DNA of 64,000 nucleotides. It comes from an uncultured Eubacteriales bacterium. GTDB lineage: Bacteria > Bacillota > Clostridia > Oscillospirales > QAMX01. The notes beneath the pieces are model-generated. The model was not told the origin of the DNA, made no database searches, and worked only from the letters and a program-made list of their open reading frames with translations. Position 1 is the first letter of the stretch. Every line of letters starts with the position of its first letter. The position numbers were made by a program, and so were the translations under genes. Of this stretch, positions 8,784 through 17,887 are shown piece by piece. The DNA is taken from contig CAKTEH010000002.1 of NCBI GenBank assembly GCA_934546935.1, positions 1 through 64,000 on the forward strand, written 5' to 3'.

Positions 8784-8835
8784 CTGAACCCTCCCCCCCC
8801 TTGCCGGGCGCGGCACAACTGTGCCCGGCACACAG

Positions 8836-9492
8836 CTAAATTTCCAGGCGGTATCCAACTTTGCTGAGCGCACGCAGCTGCGTATCCCAGCCCACCTTCC
8901 TGCGCAGGCGCTGGACATGCAGGTCCACGGTTTTGGAACCATAGGCATATTCCCCACCCCAAACACGTTCGTAAATCGTTTCGCGGTAAAGCGCCGTGTT
9001 GGGATTCCGGGCAAACAGCAGCAAAAGCTCGTATTCTTTCGGCGTAAGCATGATTTCTGCGCCTGCGCGCAGCACACGATGCGATATGGTATCGATGTGC
9101 AGTCCCCCAATATCCAATACTGCATCCGTTTTCTTATAACGGCGCAGCACGACCTCGACCCGGGCCAGGAGCTCAAGCACTTCAAAAGGCTTGACGATAT
9201 AGTCCTCCGCACCCATACGCAGGCCGCGTACACGGTCGGAAACCGAATTCTTCGCTGTGATAAAGATCACCGGGATCCCCAGCGGTTTTATATATTCCAT
9301 CAGCTCAAACCCGTCCACCTGCGGCAGCATAACATCCAGCAGGATCAGGTCGAAGCATTGCTGCTCCAGCATATCCGCAGCCCGCATACCATCCTCAGCG
9401 CAGGCGACGCAATAGCCTGCCTTGCGCAGCGCCAGGCGGATCAGATTGCGGATCGGCTCCTCGTCTTCTACAATCAGGATTTTAATCAACAC
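8836..9492 (-). CDS. OmpR/PhoB-family response regulator
   Basis: Receiver domain residues 1-115 contain the acidic pocket (VEDEE), the phosphorylated Asp in DLILLDVMLP, the switch Thr in VIFITAKN and the Lys of VKPFE. The C-terminal winged helix has LTPKEYELLLLFARNPN and SKTVDLHVQRLRRKVG. Three candidate starts (GTG 9498, GTG 9492, TTG 9489) sit within nine bases; GTG 9492 has the best spacing to GGGGAGGT. Its partner is the kinase immediately downstream. Likely targets include the carboxypeptidase at 5695-6501, whose upstream region has tandem 11-bp repeats of the kind this family binds. Confidence 0.93.
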   Translation of the reverse strand: MLIKILIVEDEEPIRNLIRLALRKAGYCVACAEDGMRAADMLEQQCFDLILLDVMLPQVDGFELMEYIKPLGIPVIFITAKNSVSDRVRGLRMGAEDYIVKPFEVLELLARVEVVLRRYKKTDAVLDIGGLHIDTISHRVLRAGAEIMLTPKEYELLLLFARNPNTALYRETIYERVWGGEYAYGSKTVDLHVQRLRRKVGWDTQLRALSKVGYRLEI

Positions 9493-9579
9493 ACACACCT
9501 CCCCGGGATCTGAATTTACATCTGCCTGGCATCAAAACGGCAAACGCCTGCAACAAAGGCCTAGAAAGGCGCCTTTGGA

Positions 9580-9608
9580 AAATCCCCGGCACGATGTGCC
9601 GGGGATTT
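9580..9608 (-). terminator. Terminator after rnj
   Basis: A 13-bp perfect stem (9580-9592 with 9596-9608) and 3-base loop lies downstream of the RNase J stop at 9679 and upstream of the regulator operon. Confidence 0.65.
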
Positions 9609-9678
9609 GAGTACAAGTTCCGCCTTCACGCACAGTCCCGGACAAAGGCTTGTCCGCGCATCTGGACGCCAGACTTTT

Positions 9679-11346
9679 TTATATTTCGGTAATAATAGGC
9701 AGCACCATTGGGCTGCGTTTCGTTTTCTGGTAAATCAGGCCGGAAACATCATGCTTAATTGTAGTCTTCATCGCATTCCAGTCGCGTGTATTTTCGCGCA
9801 TGCTGCGCTCAACGGCTTTGGCGGCGGCGGCACGCAGCTGCTCCATCAAATCTTCGCTTTCGCGCACATAAATAAATCCGCGCGTAATAATTTCCGGACC
9901 CGCCACAACCTGGCGCTGGGTGGAATCGACCGTGACAACCACCGCAATTATGCCGTCGGAGGCCAGATGCTTGCGGTCACGCAGTACAACGCTTCCGACA
10001 TCACCGACAGACAGGCCGTCAACCAATACCTTGCCTGAGGGGACAGTTCCATTAAATTTGGCGCTGCGCTTTGAAATTTCCAAGACTTTCCCGATGTCGC
10101 TGATAAAAATATTCTGCGCCGGGACGCCCATACTCTGCGCAAGTTTGCTGTGCGCCACAAGATGGCGGTACTCGCCATGCACGGGCATAAAATATTTCGG
10201 CTTGGTCAACGCAAGGATCATTTTCAGTTCTTCCTGGCATGCATGGCCCGACGCATGGATTTCGGCAAGCTTGTCATGGATTACATCCGCGCCGCGGCGG
10301 AACAGCTCGTTAATCATCCGGTAGACAGAGCTTTCATTGCCGGGGATCGGCGAAGCCATCAAAACGACAAGGTCGCCTTTTTTCACATCAATCTGGCGGT
10401 GATTGCAGAAAGCCATACGGTAAAGCGCGGACAAGGGCTCGCCCTGGCTTCCTGTAGCGATAATCACCGTTTTCTCAGGAGGCAGCTTTTTTATCATTGG
10501 CAGCTCTACCAGCGTATCCTCCGGGATATCCAGGTAGCCAAGTTTTTTGGCAACGGCGATATTGTTTTCCAGGCTTCTTCCGGAAACGGCAACTTTCCGC
10601 CCATGACGGCTGGCAATATCAATCACCTGCTTGATGCGGTGGACATTGGACGCAAACATAGCGATAATGATCCGCTTATCACAATTTTCGATAATTTTTT
10701 CAAAAGACTCCCCAACTTTACGCTCACCGAGCGAAAAACCGGGATGTTCAACGTTGGTCGAATCCTGCATCAGAAGCAATACGCCGTTTTTCCCGTATTC
10801 ACCGAACCGGGTCAGATCGGTCATCTCGCCGACGACGGGATTAATATCGATTTTAAAATCGCTGGTAAAAATCAGGGCGCCGATCGGCGTATTAATTGCA
10901 AGCGCAGCGGAATCGGCCATGGAATGGTTGGTGCGGATAAATTCCACATTGAAGCAACCAAGGCGGACATGGTCCCCATGCTGTACGGTATGGAGCTTCA
11001 CCTTATCCAGCAGCTTATGTTCGGCAAGCCGGGTTTCAATAATACCCAGCGTCAGCGCCGTCCCGTAAATCGGAGCATTGACCTGGCGCAGGACATAAGG
11101 CAGCGCGCCAATATGGTCTTCATGGCCATGGGTGATAATAAATGCGCGCACGCGGTCTGCATTTTTTTCCAGGTAACTCACATCCGGGATTACAGAGTCT
11201 ATACCCAACATTTCTTCATCAGGGAATGCCATACCGCAGTCTATAACCAGGATATCCTGTCCGTATTCAATTACTGTAATATTTTTTCCAATCTCATTGA
11301 GGCCGCCTAAGGGGATAATCTTTAATTTTTGAGTTTTTTGTGCCAT
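9679..11346 (-). CDS. rnj: Ribonuclease J
   Basis: RNase J is a zinc-dependent endo- and 5'-3' exoribonuclease central to RNA decay and rRNA maturation in Firmicutes. The metallo-beta-lactamase core shows HGHEDHIGALP (metal ligands), HSMADS and TSDFKID. The beta-CASP insert has MLLMQDSTN and VAVSGRSL; FMPVHGEYRHL supplies a late motif, and the C-terminal domain runs to about residue 555. I start at 11346, where AAGGAATTTT precedes the ATG and the protein begins MAQKTQK; the frame is open further upstream but without a site. It is separated from the upstream nucleotidyltransferase gene by a 416-base region with its own promoter and a candidate structured RNA. Confidence 0.95.
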   Translation of the reverse strand: MAQKTQKLKIIPLGGLNEIGKNITVIEYGQDILVIDCGMAFPDEEMLGIDSVIPDVSYLEKNADRVRAFIITHGHEDHIGALPYVLRQVNAPIYGTALTLGIIETRLAEHKLLDKVKLHTVQHGDHVRLGCFNVEFIRTNHSMADSAALAINTPIGALIFTSDFKIDINPVVGEMTDLTRFGEYGKNGVLLLMQDSTNVEHPGFSLGERKVGESFEKIIENCDKRIIIAMFASNVHRIKQVIDIASRHGRKVAVSGRSLENNIAVAKKLGYLDIPEDTLVELPMIKKLPPEKTVIIATGSQGEPLSALYRMAFCNHRQIDVKKGDLVVLMASPIPGNESSVYRMINELFRRGADVIHDKLAEIHASGHACQEELKMILALTKPKYFMPVHGEYRHLVAHSKLAQSMGVPAQNIFISDIGKVLEISKRSAKFNGTVPSGKVLVDGLSVGDVGSVVLRDRKHLASDGIIAVVVTVDSTQRQVVAGPEIITRGFIYVRESEDLMEQLRAAAAKAVERSMRENTRDWNAMKTTIKHDVSGLIYQKTKRSPMVLPIITEI

Positions 11347-11494
11347 AAAATTCCTTTCTTTTTCTATGTTAACGGCACTGCCGGCAGTCATACGGGGATC
11401 CTGGAAGCGCAGGATACGCATCCTCCCGAAATCCGCGGATCAGGCATGTACGCCGCAAAAGCGCACTAAACCCCCGTAAAAAGCGCACAACAGT

Positions 11495-11681
11495 AAAGCC
11501 GGCGCAAACCCGGCTTTCAATCTACACACAGGTATTTTTCAATACCGGCAAACGGCCTGTCCCTCGCCGCCTGCGTATGTAACAGAACAGGCAGGTTCGC
11601 GACGGCGGCGGCGAATCCGTCTGAATACGGATCCGGACTCCGACGCAGGTCACGATCCCGCCTTGTCCTTCGACCGGGTTT
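11495..11681 (-). ncRNA. Candidate structured RNA or leader upstream of rnj
   Basis: The 416-base gap 11347-11762 carries on the minus strand an extended -10 promoter (TGGTATAAT, TATAAT at 11687-11682). Downstream come several perfect helices: CCTGCGT/ACGCAGG enclosing a distal arm with ATCCGT/ACGGAT, then GGTATT-GAAA-AATACC, then a final hairpin AAAGCCGG/CCGGCTTT (11517-11510 with 11502-11495). AAACCCGG (11681-11674) is also complementary to CCGGGTTT (11514-11507), which would close the whole element, although the predicted start site may fall inside the left arm. Size near 180 bases and a closing stem with a small 3' hairpin recall 6S RNA, but an attenuating leader for rnj is equally possible. 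No family was confirmed. Confidence 0.35.
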
Positions 11682-11762
11682 ATTATACCACGATACCCGG
11701 TCATTTTCACGCGAATTTTATATTTTGGATTATTTTTGTGGATTCTTCCAGTTCACAAAAAT

Positions 11763-14051
11763 TTAATCCCTGATTTTTTGGCGTTTTATATCAGTATCCA
11801 GACGTTTTGCCTGTTCACAGAAGCCCGCGCACAGCTCCCGGGCCGCTTCTATTGAGCTGCTCTCCGCATAAACCGTCAATGCCTCGCGTTGGCAGCTTGG
11901 CGCAAAACGTATGCCGCCGCTGCCATCGGGCCCAGAAAACCCAGCCTGCCGTGCCGCGCGCATAAACGCCGCCCGGCCGCAGTGCAGCGGGATTTCTTCC
12001 CTATAGAAATCAAAGCGCGGAATCCGGCCTGCAAGCTCCGTCAGTGTCGTGTTTTCCCGCACAAGGTACGCCGCTAAAAACGCGGCGCGCATTACTCCGT
12101 CGTGCAGGTAAGGCATTTGCGCAAGCAGATCCCGGGCGCGGGCGTTTGTATGCGGACGGATCAGTTGCCTGCCGAAATTCTCCGCAATTTGGGACAGAAT
12201 TTCCGGGGCGTCATCAGGGCAGGCGGATTCCCCGCCCGCAAAGACAGACTGGGCCGCGTAGAATGCGCAGGCCAGGGTATGGGCGTCGTCCAGCATACAA
12301 CCGTTTTCATCCTGTGCTTCCAGACACAGGCCGTCAGCCGAGGGGAAAAACGCAGGCAATGCGTCTTCTCCGACCCTCGCGCCCATAAGCCACAGAATAT
12401 TGCACAGCACCGACCCGCCGGCACCTTCCCCGACACGGAAGCTGTGCCCGGAAAGCCGTCCATATTCCAGGCACGCCCGGCAATAGTCCTCCGCAGCGTG
12501 GTCGTTTTTCACCAACGCGCCGACATCTTCCTCGCCCACGCGGCGGTAATCGGCCGAGGAAAGCAGATTCTCAATCCGGCGCCGCACCGATTCGTCAGCG
12601 CACATCCCATCGCCGGAGAACAGCCGGATCCGCAGGCCTGTGCCGCAGCGCCCAACATAGACGCTCAAGCCATAACCGGCCTGCCGGGCGGCAAAGGCAG
12701 CCTGCGCCGCAAGCTGCGCGCCGATTACAACAGCCCGCTCGCCGCAGACCCGGATCCCGCTGAGCACGGCCTGCAAAAACGCCTCCGCAGCAGGGCTCCC
12801 ATCCGAAGCACAGCCAACCGCCCCGGTGCATACGCTTGCCAGTGCGGAACCAAGGCTTGCGCCGAACTCAGGGGTAAGGTCACAGCCAAGCGCACCCTCG
12901 CATGCCGCATCCGCAGAAAAACGAAGACGGCGCATCCTGCCGATGGCGTTCATATTAAAGCGTACGACCGTGTCTGAACCGGTATCGCAGTCCGGCCAAA
13001 TCCGTACGCCCGGCCGTACTTCCGTATGCTCGCCAACATGTGCGCCCTCTCCAAGGACAGACCCGGCGCCAAGGCTCGACCATGCCTCAATCCGGCTTGC
13101 ACGCTCGGCAATTGCCTGATACATGGATGCATTATTTCCCGCGCTGCCGCGCAAAATGCTCCCCTCAACCACCGCGCCGCGTCCGACGCATGCGCCGTCG
13201 TCCAGCACCGTATAGGGCCCAATACGTGCGTCGCGTCCGATGCGCACATCCCTGCCGATATACACCGGTGGGCAGACCTCGACGCCTGCGGGGATTTCCG
13301 AAAGCGAGCAGATGCCGTCCGGCGCATGCGGAAGGTCGATCCGGATCCGCCCGGCCAGAGCGTCATGCACACAGCGCAGATAGGCGGCGCAGTCCCCGAT
13401 ATCGCACCAGTACCCCTGCGCGGCAAACGCATAAAGCGCGTCGCCGCGCCGCAGCATCTCCGGAAAAATATCCCGTGAAAAATCGCTGGCCTTCCCCCGC
13501 GCAATACGCTGTACCACCGAAGGGGAGAGGATATAAATACCCGTATTCACCGTATCTGTGCTGACGCGGTTCCACGCCGGCTTTTCAACAAAGCGTTCCA
13601 CGCGTCCATCCGAAGCACACTCGACTATGCCATACTCCAAAGGCTCGCTCTGCCGGGAAAGCAATATTGTCGCCTGCGCGCCACGCGCGCGATGGAAAGC
13701 AAGCGCTTCGCGGAAGTCGAAGTCGCACACTGCGTCGCCGGAAACGACCAGGATATCCTCCCCATCGGGGAACGTACAGTTGGCGACTGCACCGGCTGTC
13801 CCAAGTGGCTGCGTTTCCTCAAAGTATTCCAGCCGGACTCCCCATTCTTCCCCATTTCCAAAATAATCCCGGATCCTGTCCGGCATATGCCGCAGCGTCA
13901 CCGCAGCCTGTTCCAGGCCGCAGGTACGCAGATGCGTTAGCATATGCCCTAAAACAGGATGCGTCAAAAGTTTCGTCATTGGTTTTGGATTCCGGCAGCT
14001 AATCGGCCGCAACCGCGTACCTTCGCCGCCGGCGAGTATACAGGCGATCAT
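11763..14051 (-). CDS. Sugar-1-phosphate nucleotidyltransferase fused to a degenerate phosphosugar-mutase domain
   Basis: Residues 1-235 are an NTP-transferase: GGEGTRLRPISCRNPKPM (nucleotide and metal site), QPLGTAGAV, VSGDAVCDFD and FVEKPAW. Residues about 250-370 are left-handed beta-helix hexapeptide repeats. Residues about 380-750 follow the phosphoglucomutase/phosphomannomutase domain plan (GCDLTPEFGASLGSAL ... a GLRIRLF strand ... a C-terminal FAPSCQ), but the catalytic TASHNP serine loop and the DGDxDR metal loop are absent. Such fusions are known in Firmicutes, Actinobacteria and cyanobacteria, usually named mannose-1-phosphate guanylyltransferase. The mutase half here should be non-catalytic, perhaps regulatory. 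A product such as GDP-mannose or UDP/ADP-glucose cannot be decided. An AAAAAGGAG site precedes the ATG. Confidence 0.82.
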   Translation of the reverse strand: MIACILAGGEGTRLRPISCRNPKPMTKLLTHPVLGHMLTHLRTCGLEQAAVTLRHMPDRIRDYFGNGEEWGVRLEYFEETQPLGTAGAVANCTFPDGEDILVVSGDAVCDFDFREALAFHRARGAQATILLSRQSEPLEYGIVECASDGRVERFVEKPAWNRVSTDTVNTGIYILSPSVVQRIARGKASDFSRDIFPEMLRRGDALYAFAAQGYWCDIGDCAAYLRCVHDALAGRIRIDLPHAPDGICSLSEIPAGVEVCPPVYIGRDVRIGRDARIGPYTVLDDGACVGRGAVVEGSILRGSAGNNASMYQAIAERASRIEAWSSLGAGSVLGEGAHVGEHTEVRPGVRIWPDCDTGSDTVVRFNMNAIGRMRRLRFSADAACEGALGCDLTPEFGASLGSALASVCTGAVGCASDGSPAAEAFLQAVLSGIRVCGERAVVIGAQLAAQAAFAARQAGYGLSVYVGRCGTGLRIRLFSGDGMCADESVRRRIENLLSSADYRRVGEEDVGALVKNDHAAEDYCRACLEYGRLSGHSFRVGEGAGGSVLCNILWLMGARVGEDALPAFFPSADGLCLEAQDENGCMLDDAHTLACAFYAAQSVFAGGESACPDDAPEILSQIAENFGRQLIRPHTNARARDLLAQMPYLHDGVMRAAFLAAYLVRENTTLTELAGRIPRFDFYREEIPLHCGRAAFMRAARQAGFSGPDGSGGIRFAPSCQREALTVYAESSSIEAARELCAGFCEQAKRLDTDIKRQKIRD

Positions 14052-14211
14052 GTTTTCACTCCTTTTTGCCGTTTGAATGGAGTATTCCCGGGCAAATACC
14101 GGAAAAATGCGAAAAAAAAGCAGGCAAGCCAGTGAAAAACCGGGCTTTATGTTATTTTATGCCAACAGGAATCAAAATATTGTATCCCGCCTTTCCTTCT
14201 TCGGTCACATG

Positions 14212-14220
14212 TGGTATAAT
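14212..14220 (+). promoter_or_regulatory. Extended -10 promoter of the 14.3-21.7 kb operon
   Basis: TGGTATAAT ends at 14220, 116 bases before the lipoprotein start. No good -35 is seen, consistent with an extended -10 element. Confidence 0.5.
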
Positions 14221-14336
14221 GAACCATGAATTTTTTACGCACTTTTCTGAAACATTTTATTGTCAGATACGTCAAATCTATAGGTAACACAAAAAGCTGC
14301 GCCGGCAGCAAAAACCTAAAGGAAAAAGGAGATATT

Positions 14337-16904
14337 ATGACCAGCAAATTCAAACGCAGCATTGCACTGCTTATGTCGCTCGCGATGATTCTTGCGCTTG
14401 CGGCAGGATGCAGCAGAGACGGACAGGCAGACAATCCCAATAATCCGAACGGCGGCAATGACCAGAAGGACAACAACACGCCGTCTACATCCGAATATGT
14501 TTATCAACCGGAATATACAGCCTTTCCGGAAAACCTCAGCTGGATTAATTCCCTGGCCTATGGCAACGGGACTTTTGTTTTTATCGGGAATGAAGTCACC
14601 GGCGCGCGCCGCGATTATTACGATGAAAACTGGAATCTTCTCGGCTATGAAGACATCGAGCTGTCCGAGATGAGCGAACCTGATTCAGGCGTTTCCAGCG
14701 GCGGCAACATCATCGCCTATGACACCGCTGTTGCAGAAAACGAAGACACCACGCAAGACGAAGAAACAACCGAAGACGGCAAAAAGTATTGCGAATCGCT
14801 GGATATCTATTATACATATTCTTCTGAATATGAAGTTACCAGCGAGGTCCTTTACAGAATGAACGTCGACGGCAGCGGAGCCGAAAAACTTCCCGACTAT
14901 GAAAAACCGGCTCTCCCGGAGGGGAAGCAAGGCGACGTTTATGTGGAAAACCTGACGGTGGATTCACAAGGCAATATCTGGATCAGCGAATCCGGAAGCT
15001 TTTATCACTTTGATGAAAACAACCAGTACGTCTGGGACGGGGATGCCAGATATATCCGAAAGCTTTCCAATACCGGCGCACAGCTTGTAAGCCTGGATAT
15101 TTCCAAAATCACCGAAGGTGAAGAATACGTCTCTTTCAATGGGATGGCAGTTGATAAAGAAGGCAATCTCTTCCTCTCCGACGGTAATAATAACCAAATC
15201 TTCCTGTTCGGCAACGACGGCGTTTTGAAGAACACCATCGAGCTTGGCGATCAGTGGATTAACAGCATGCTTCTGGTCGGCGATACCGTCCATGCGATGT
15301 ATTATAATAATGAGGGCGGTTACGTACTTGCCCCGATTGACTTGGCGACCGGTGAATTCGGCAAAGAAATCAAGCTCCCGAATAACGTCTACAATGTTTA
15401 TACCGGCGGCGTCTACGACCTGTATTACAATGACAGCACCAATCTGTACGGCTATGATATTGAAACCGGCGAAAGCAAAGCGCTGATCAACTGGATCGAC
15501 AGCGACATCAATTCCAACCAGATCCGCAATATCATCCCGCAGGAAGACGGCACAATTTTTGCCACCTCACAGAACTACAGAGCCTCCGGCAACGGCTGGG
15601 AGCTTGTAAAATTTACGGAAGTCCCGGCAAGCGAGATCCCGCAAAAAACAATCCTTACCCTTGCCTGCGTATATCTGGATTACAACCTGCGCAGCGTTAT
15701 TATCAACTTCAATAAATCCAACAGTACGTACCGAATCAAAGTCAACGATTATTCGATTTACAACACCGAAGACGATTACAACGCCGGGCGTACGAAGCTT
15801 TCTGCAGAGATTATTTCCGGCGTCGTCCCGGATATTATCATGACCTCGGGTCTTCCGCTTGATACGTATCAAAATAAAGGCCTGCTTGAAGACCTTTATC
15901 CGTACCTGCAGAACGATGCGGAATTGAAGGACGATATCCTTTATGAAGCGTTCAAGCCGCTGCAGACAGAGGATGGGAAGCTTTATACCATTGCAGACAG
16001 TTTCTATTTCCAGTCCCTGGTCGGCGCATCCAGCGTTGTGGGCGATACCCCCGGCTGGACGATGAAAGATCTTGAAGCCGCAATGGCCAAGATGCCGGAG
16101 GATGCAAGCGCTTTCGGTCCGGAAATGACCCGCAGCAGCCTGATTTCCTATATGTGCCGTATGGTACAGGACGACTATATTGACTGGACAACCGGTACAT
16201 GCAACTTTAACAACGAAGAATTCAAAAGCTTCTTAAAATTTATCGCCAGCTATCCGGAAGAAATCAACTGGGACGAATTTTACGGCGACGATTACAACTA
16301 CGAAACCGATTCCACAGATGCACTGATCTTTAATGGGAAGGTCATGCTCAACACGGTCTATATGTCCGACTTCTGGAGTTATCAGAACTGCCAGGCCATG
16401 TTCCGCAACCAGCCGTTCACTTTCGTCGGCTTCCCCTCTGCAAATGGAAAAGGCACGGTTGTCAGCTATTCCAATTCCATGGCAATGAGTTCGACCTGTG
16501 CAGACAAAGACGGCGCATGGGAATTCATGCGTGTAATCCTGACCCAGAAATATCAGGAAGAGAATGTCTGGAATTTCCGGATTAATAAGACCGCCTGGGA
16601 AAACAGTTTAGAGGACTACATGACCCCGTATACTTACATCGACGAAAACGGCAACGAGGTCATCCGCCCCAATACGATGTATATTGCGGGGCAGGAAATC
16701 GACGTCGGATACCTGACGCAGGAAGATGTTGACCAGATCCTGGATATCCTTAACTATGCTGTGCCGGAAACTTCTTATGACGAGAAGATATACGACATTA
16801 TTGTTGAGGAATCTGCGGCCTTCTTCAGCGGCCAGAAGAGCGTTGACGACGTCTGCTCGACGATCCAGAGCCGTGCTTCCATTTACGTCAGCGAAAAAAT
16901 GTAA
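14337..16904 (+). CDS. Solute-binding lipoprotein with N-terminal propeller-like domain
   Basis: A lipoprotein signal ends in LAAGC (Cys 25), then a Asn/Asp-rich linker. Residues about 60-430 contain repeats resembling NHL or beta-propeller blades (LTVDSQGNIWIS near 206, MAVDKEGNLFLSDGNNNQI near 269). From about 437 the protein resembles a family 1 extracellular solute-binding protein (VPDIIMTSGLPLDTY, GWTMKDLEAAM, NGKVMLNTVYMSDFW, ADKDGAWEFMRVIL). At 855 residues it is about twice the usual size of such receptors. It heads an operon with two family-matched permeases. The ATG at 14337 follows AAAAAGGAG. The ligand is probably a carbohydrate or glycan by permease type; the propeller may add binding or surface anchoring (inference). 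Confidence 0.82.
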   Translation: MTSKFKRSIALLMSLAMILALAAGCSRDGQADNPNNPNGGNDQKDNNTPSTSEYVYQPEYTAFPENLSWINSLAYGNGTFVFIGNEVTGARRDYYDENWNLLGYEDIELSEMSEPDSGVSSGGNIIAYDTAVAENEDTTQDEETTEDGKKYCESLDIYYTYSSEYEVTSEVLYRMNVDGSGAEKLPDYEKPALPEGKQGDVYVENLTVDSQGNIWISESGSFYHFDENNQYVWDGDARYIRKLSNTGAQLVSLDISKITEGEEYVSFNGMAVDKEGNLFLSDGNNNQIFLFGNDGVLKNTIELGDQWINSMLLVGDTVHAMYYNNEGGYVLAPIDLATGEFGKEIKLPNNVYNVYTGGVYDLYYNDSTNLYGYDIETGESKALINWIDSDINSNQIRNIIPQEDGTIFATSQNYRASGNGWELVKFTEVPASEIPQKTILTLACVYLDYNLRSVIINFNKSNSTYRIKVNDYSIYNTEDDYNAGRTKLSAEIISGVVPDIIMTSGLPLDTYQNKGLLEDLYPYLQNDAELKDDILYEAFKPLQTEDGKLYTIADSFYFQSLVGASSVVGDTPGWTMKDLEAAMAKMPEDASAFGPEMTRSSLISYMCRMVQDDYIDWTTGTCNFNNEEFKSFLKFIASYPEEINWDEFYGDDYNYETDSTDALIFNGKVMLNTVYMSDFWSYQNCQAMFRNQPFTFVGFPSANGKGTVVSYSNSMAMSSTCADKDGAWEFMRVILTQKYQEENVWNFRINKTAWENSLEDYMTPYTYIDENGNEVIRPNTMYIAGQEIDVGYLTQEDVDQILDILNYAVPETSYDEKIYDIIVEESAAFFSGQKSVDDVCSTIQSRASIYVSEKM

Positions 16905-16926
16905 ACCCGTAAACCCACTATACCCG

Positions 16927-16959
16927 AGCCTGTGAGGCGGTTTTCCCGCCTCACAGGCT
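16927..16959 (+). terminator. Intercistronic hairpin after the binding protein
   Basis: A 14-bp perfect stem (16927-16940 with 16946-16959) with no T-run lies between receptor and permease genes. Such elements usually stabilise the abundant receptor message and lower permease expression; partial termination is possible. Confidence 0.6.
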
Positions 16960-16996
16960 GCAACGTGAAACCGGGACCATACAGGGAGATGCCAGT

Positions 16997-17887
16997 GTGA
17001 AAACCAAATCCGTACGAGCCAAATATGAGGTGCGGGAAAAGCTTACGTGCAATGCTTTTTTGCTCGCAAGTTTTTCCGGCGTCCTCCTTTTTTATATCCT
17101 GCCCTTTTGTGTTGTGATGTATTATTCCGTCACCAGCGGGGATGTTGCCAACCACAGTTTTGTAGGGCTGGATAATTTCAAAACGGTCATCAACAATAAC
17201 GCATTCCGGCTTGCTGCGAAAAACACATTAAGCTTTTCGCTGACCGCCGTGCCCCTGGCAGTGATTCTTGCGCTCGGGCTTGCCTTACTGCTGGAATCCA
17301 AAATTCCGGGGAAAAGCATCCTGCGTACTTTTTTCCTAAGCCCAATGATGGTGCCGATCGCATCAATTGTGTTGATCTGGCAGGTTGTATTCGATTTAAA
17401 CGGGACGCTGAACCATCTTCTGGTGCAGTTGGGGCTGGACAAAATCGACTGGTTCAAATCGGAGTACGGCCAATTCCCGATTATCCTGATGTTTTTATGG
17501 AAAAACCTCGGTTATAATATGATCCTTTTTATGGCGGCGCTGAACAATATGCCGCGCGAACTGATTGAAGAAGCGCAGGTTGACGGCGCAAGCAGGCTGT
17601 ACTGCTTTTTTAAGATTAAAGTGCGCTACCTTTCCCCCACGCTGCTGTTTGTAACGATCCTGTCGCTGATCAATTCCTTTAAAATCTTCCGTGAGGTATT
17701 TTTGCTGACCGGGGAATACCCGTATGAATCGCTGTACATGCTCCAGCATTATATGAACAATATGTTTGTGGCCCTGGATTATCAGAAACTTTCGGCTGCA
17801 GCGGTGATTATGGCAGGCGCAATGGTATTGATCATCGCGATCCTCTTCATCTGCGAAAATATTTTCGGAAAGGATGTGGAAGGATGA
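16997..17887 (+). CDS. ABC importer permease (MalF/UgpA type)
   Basis: The 296-residue protein has six transmembrane segments and the cytoplasmic EAA loop that contacts the ATPase (EEAQVDGASRLYCFFKIKVRYLSP, conserved Gly at the expected place). It is the first subunit of a carbohydrate-type (CUT1) permease pair. Translation starts at GTG 16997 behind AGGGAG. Its stop overlaps the start of the next permease (ATGA). No ATPase gene is in the operon, as is common for CUT1 systems sharing an MsmX-like ATPase. Confidence 0.9.
   Translation: MKTKSVRAKYEVREKLTCNAFLLASFSGVLLFYILPFCVVMYYSVTSGDVANHSFVGLDNFKTVINNNAFRLAAKNTLSFSLTAVPLAVILALGLALLLESKIPGKSILRTFFLSPMMVPIASIVLIWQVVFDLNGTLNHLLVQLGLDKIDWFKSEYGQFPIILMFLWKNLGYNMILFMAALNNMPRELIEEAQVDGASRLYCFFKIKVRYLSPTLLFVTILSLINSFKIFREVFLLTGEYPYESLYMLQHYMNNMFVALDYQKLSAAAVIMAGAMVLIIAILFICENIFGKDVEG

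Noticed and set aside
5695..9492. Glycopeptide-resistance (van) operon
   Set aside because: Only a VanY-like carboxypeptidase and a two-component pair occur; vanH, ligase and vanX are missing.
10150..11310. 386-codon plus-strand frame
   Set aside because: Antisense shadow of RNase J.
11522..11710. Minus-strand 62-codon frame upstream of rnj
   Set aside because: The region has promoter and RNA-fold features instead, and the start lies before the predicted -10 element.
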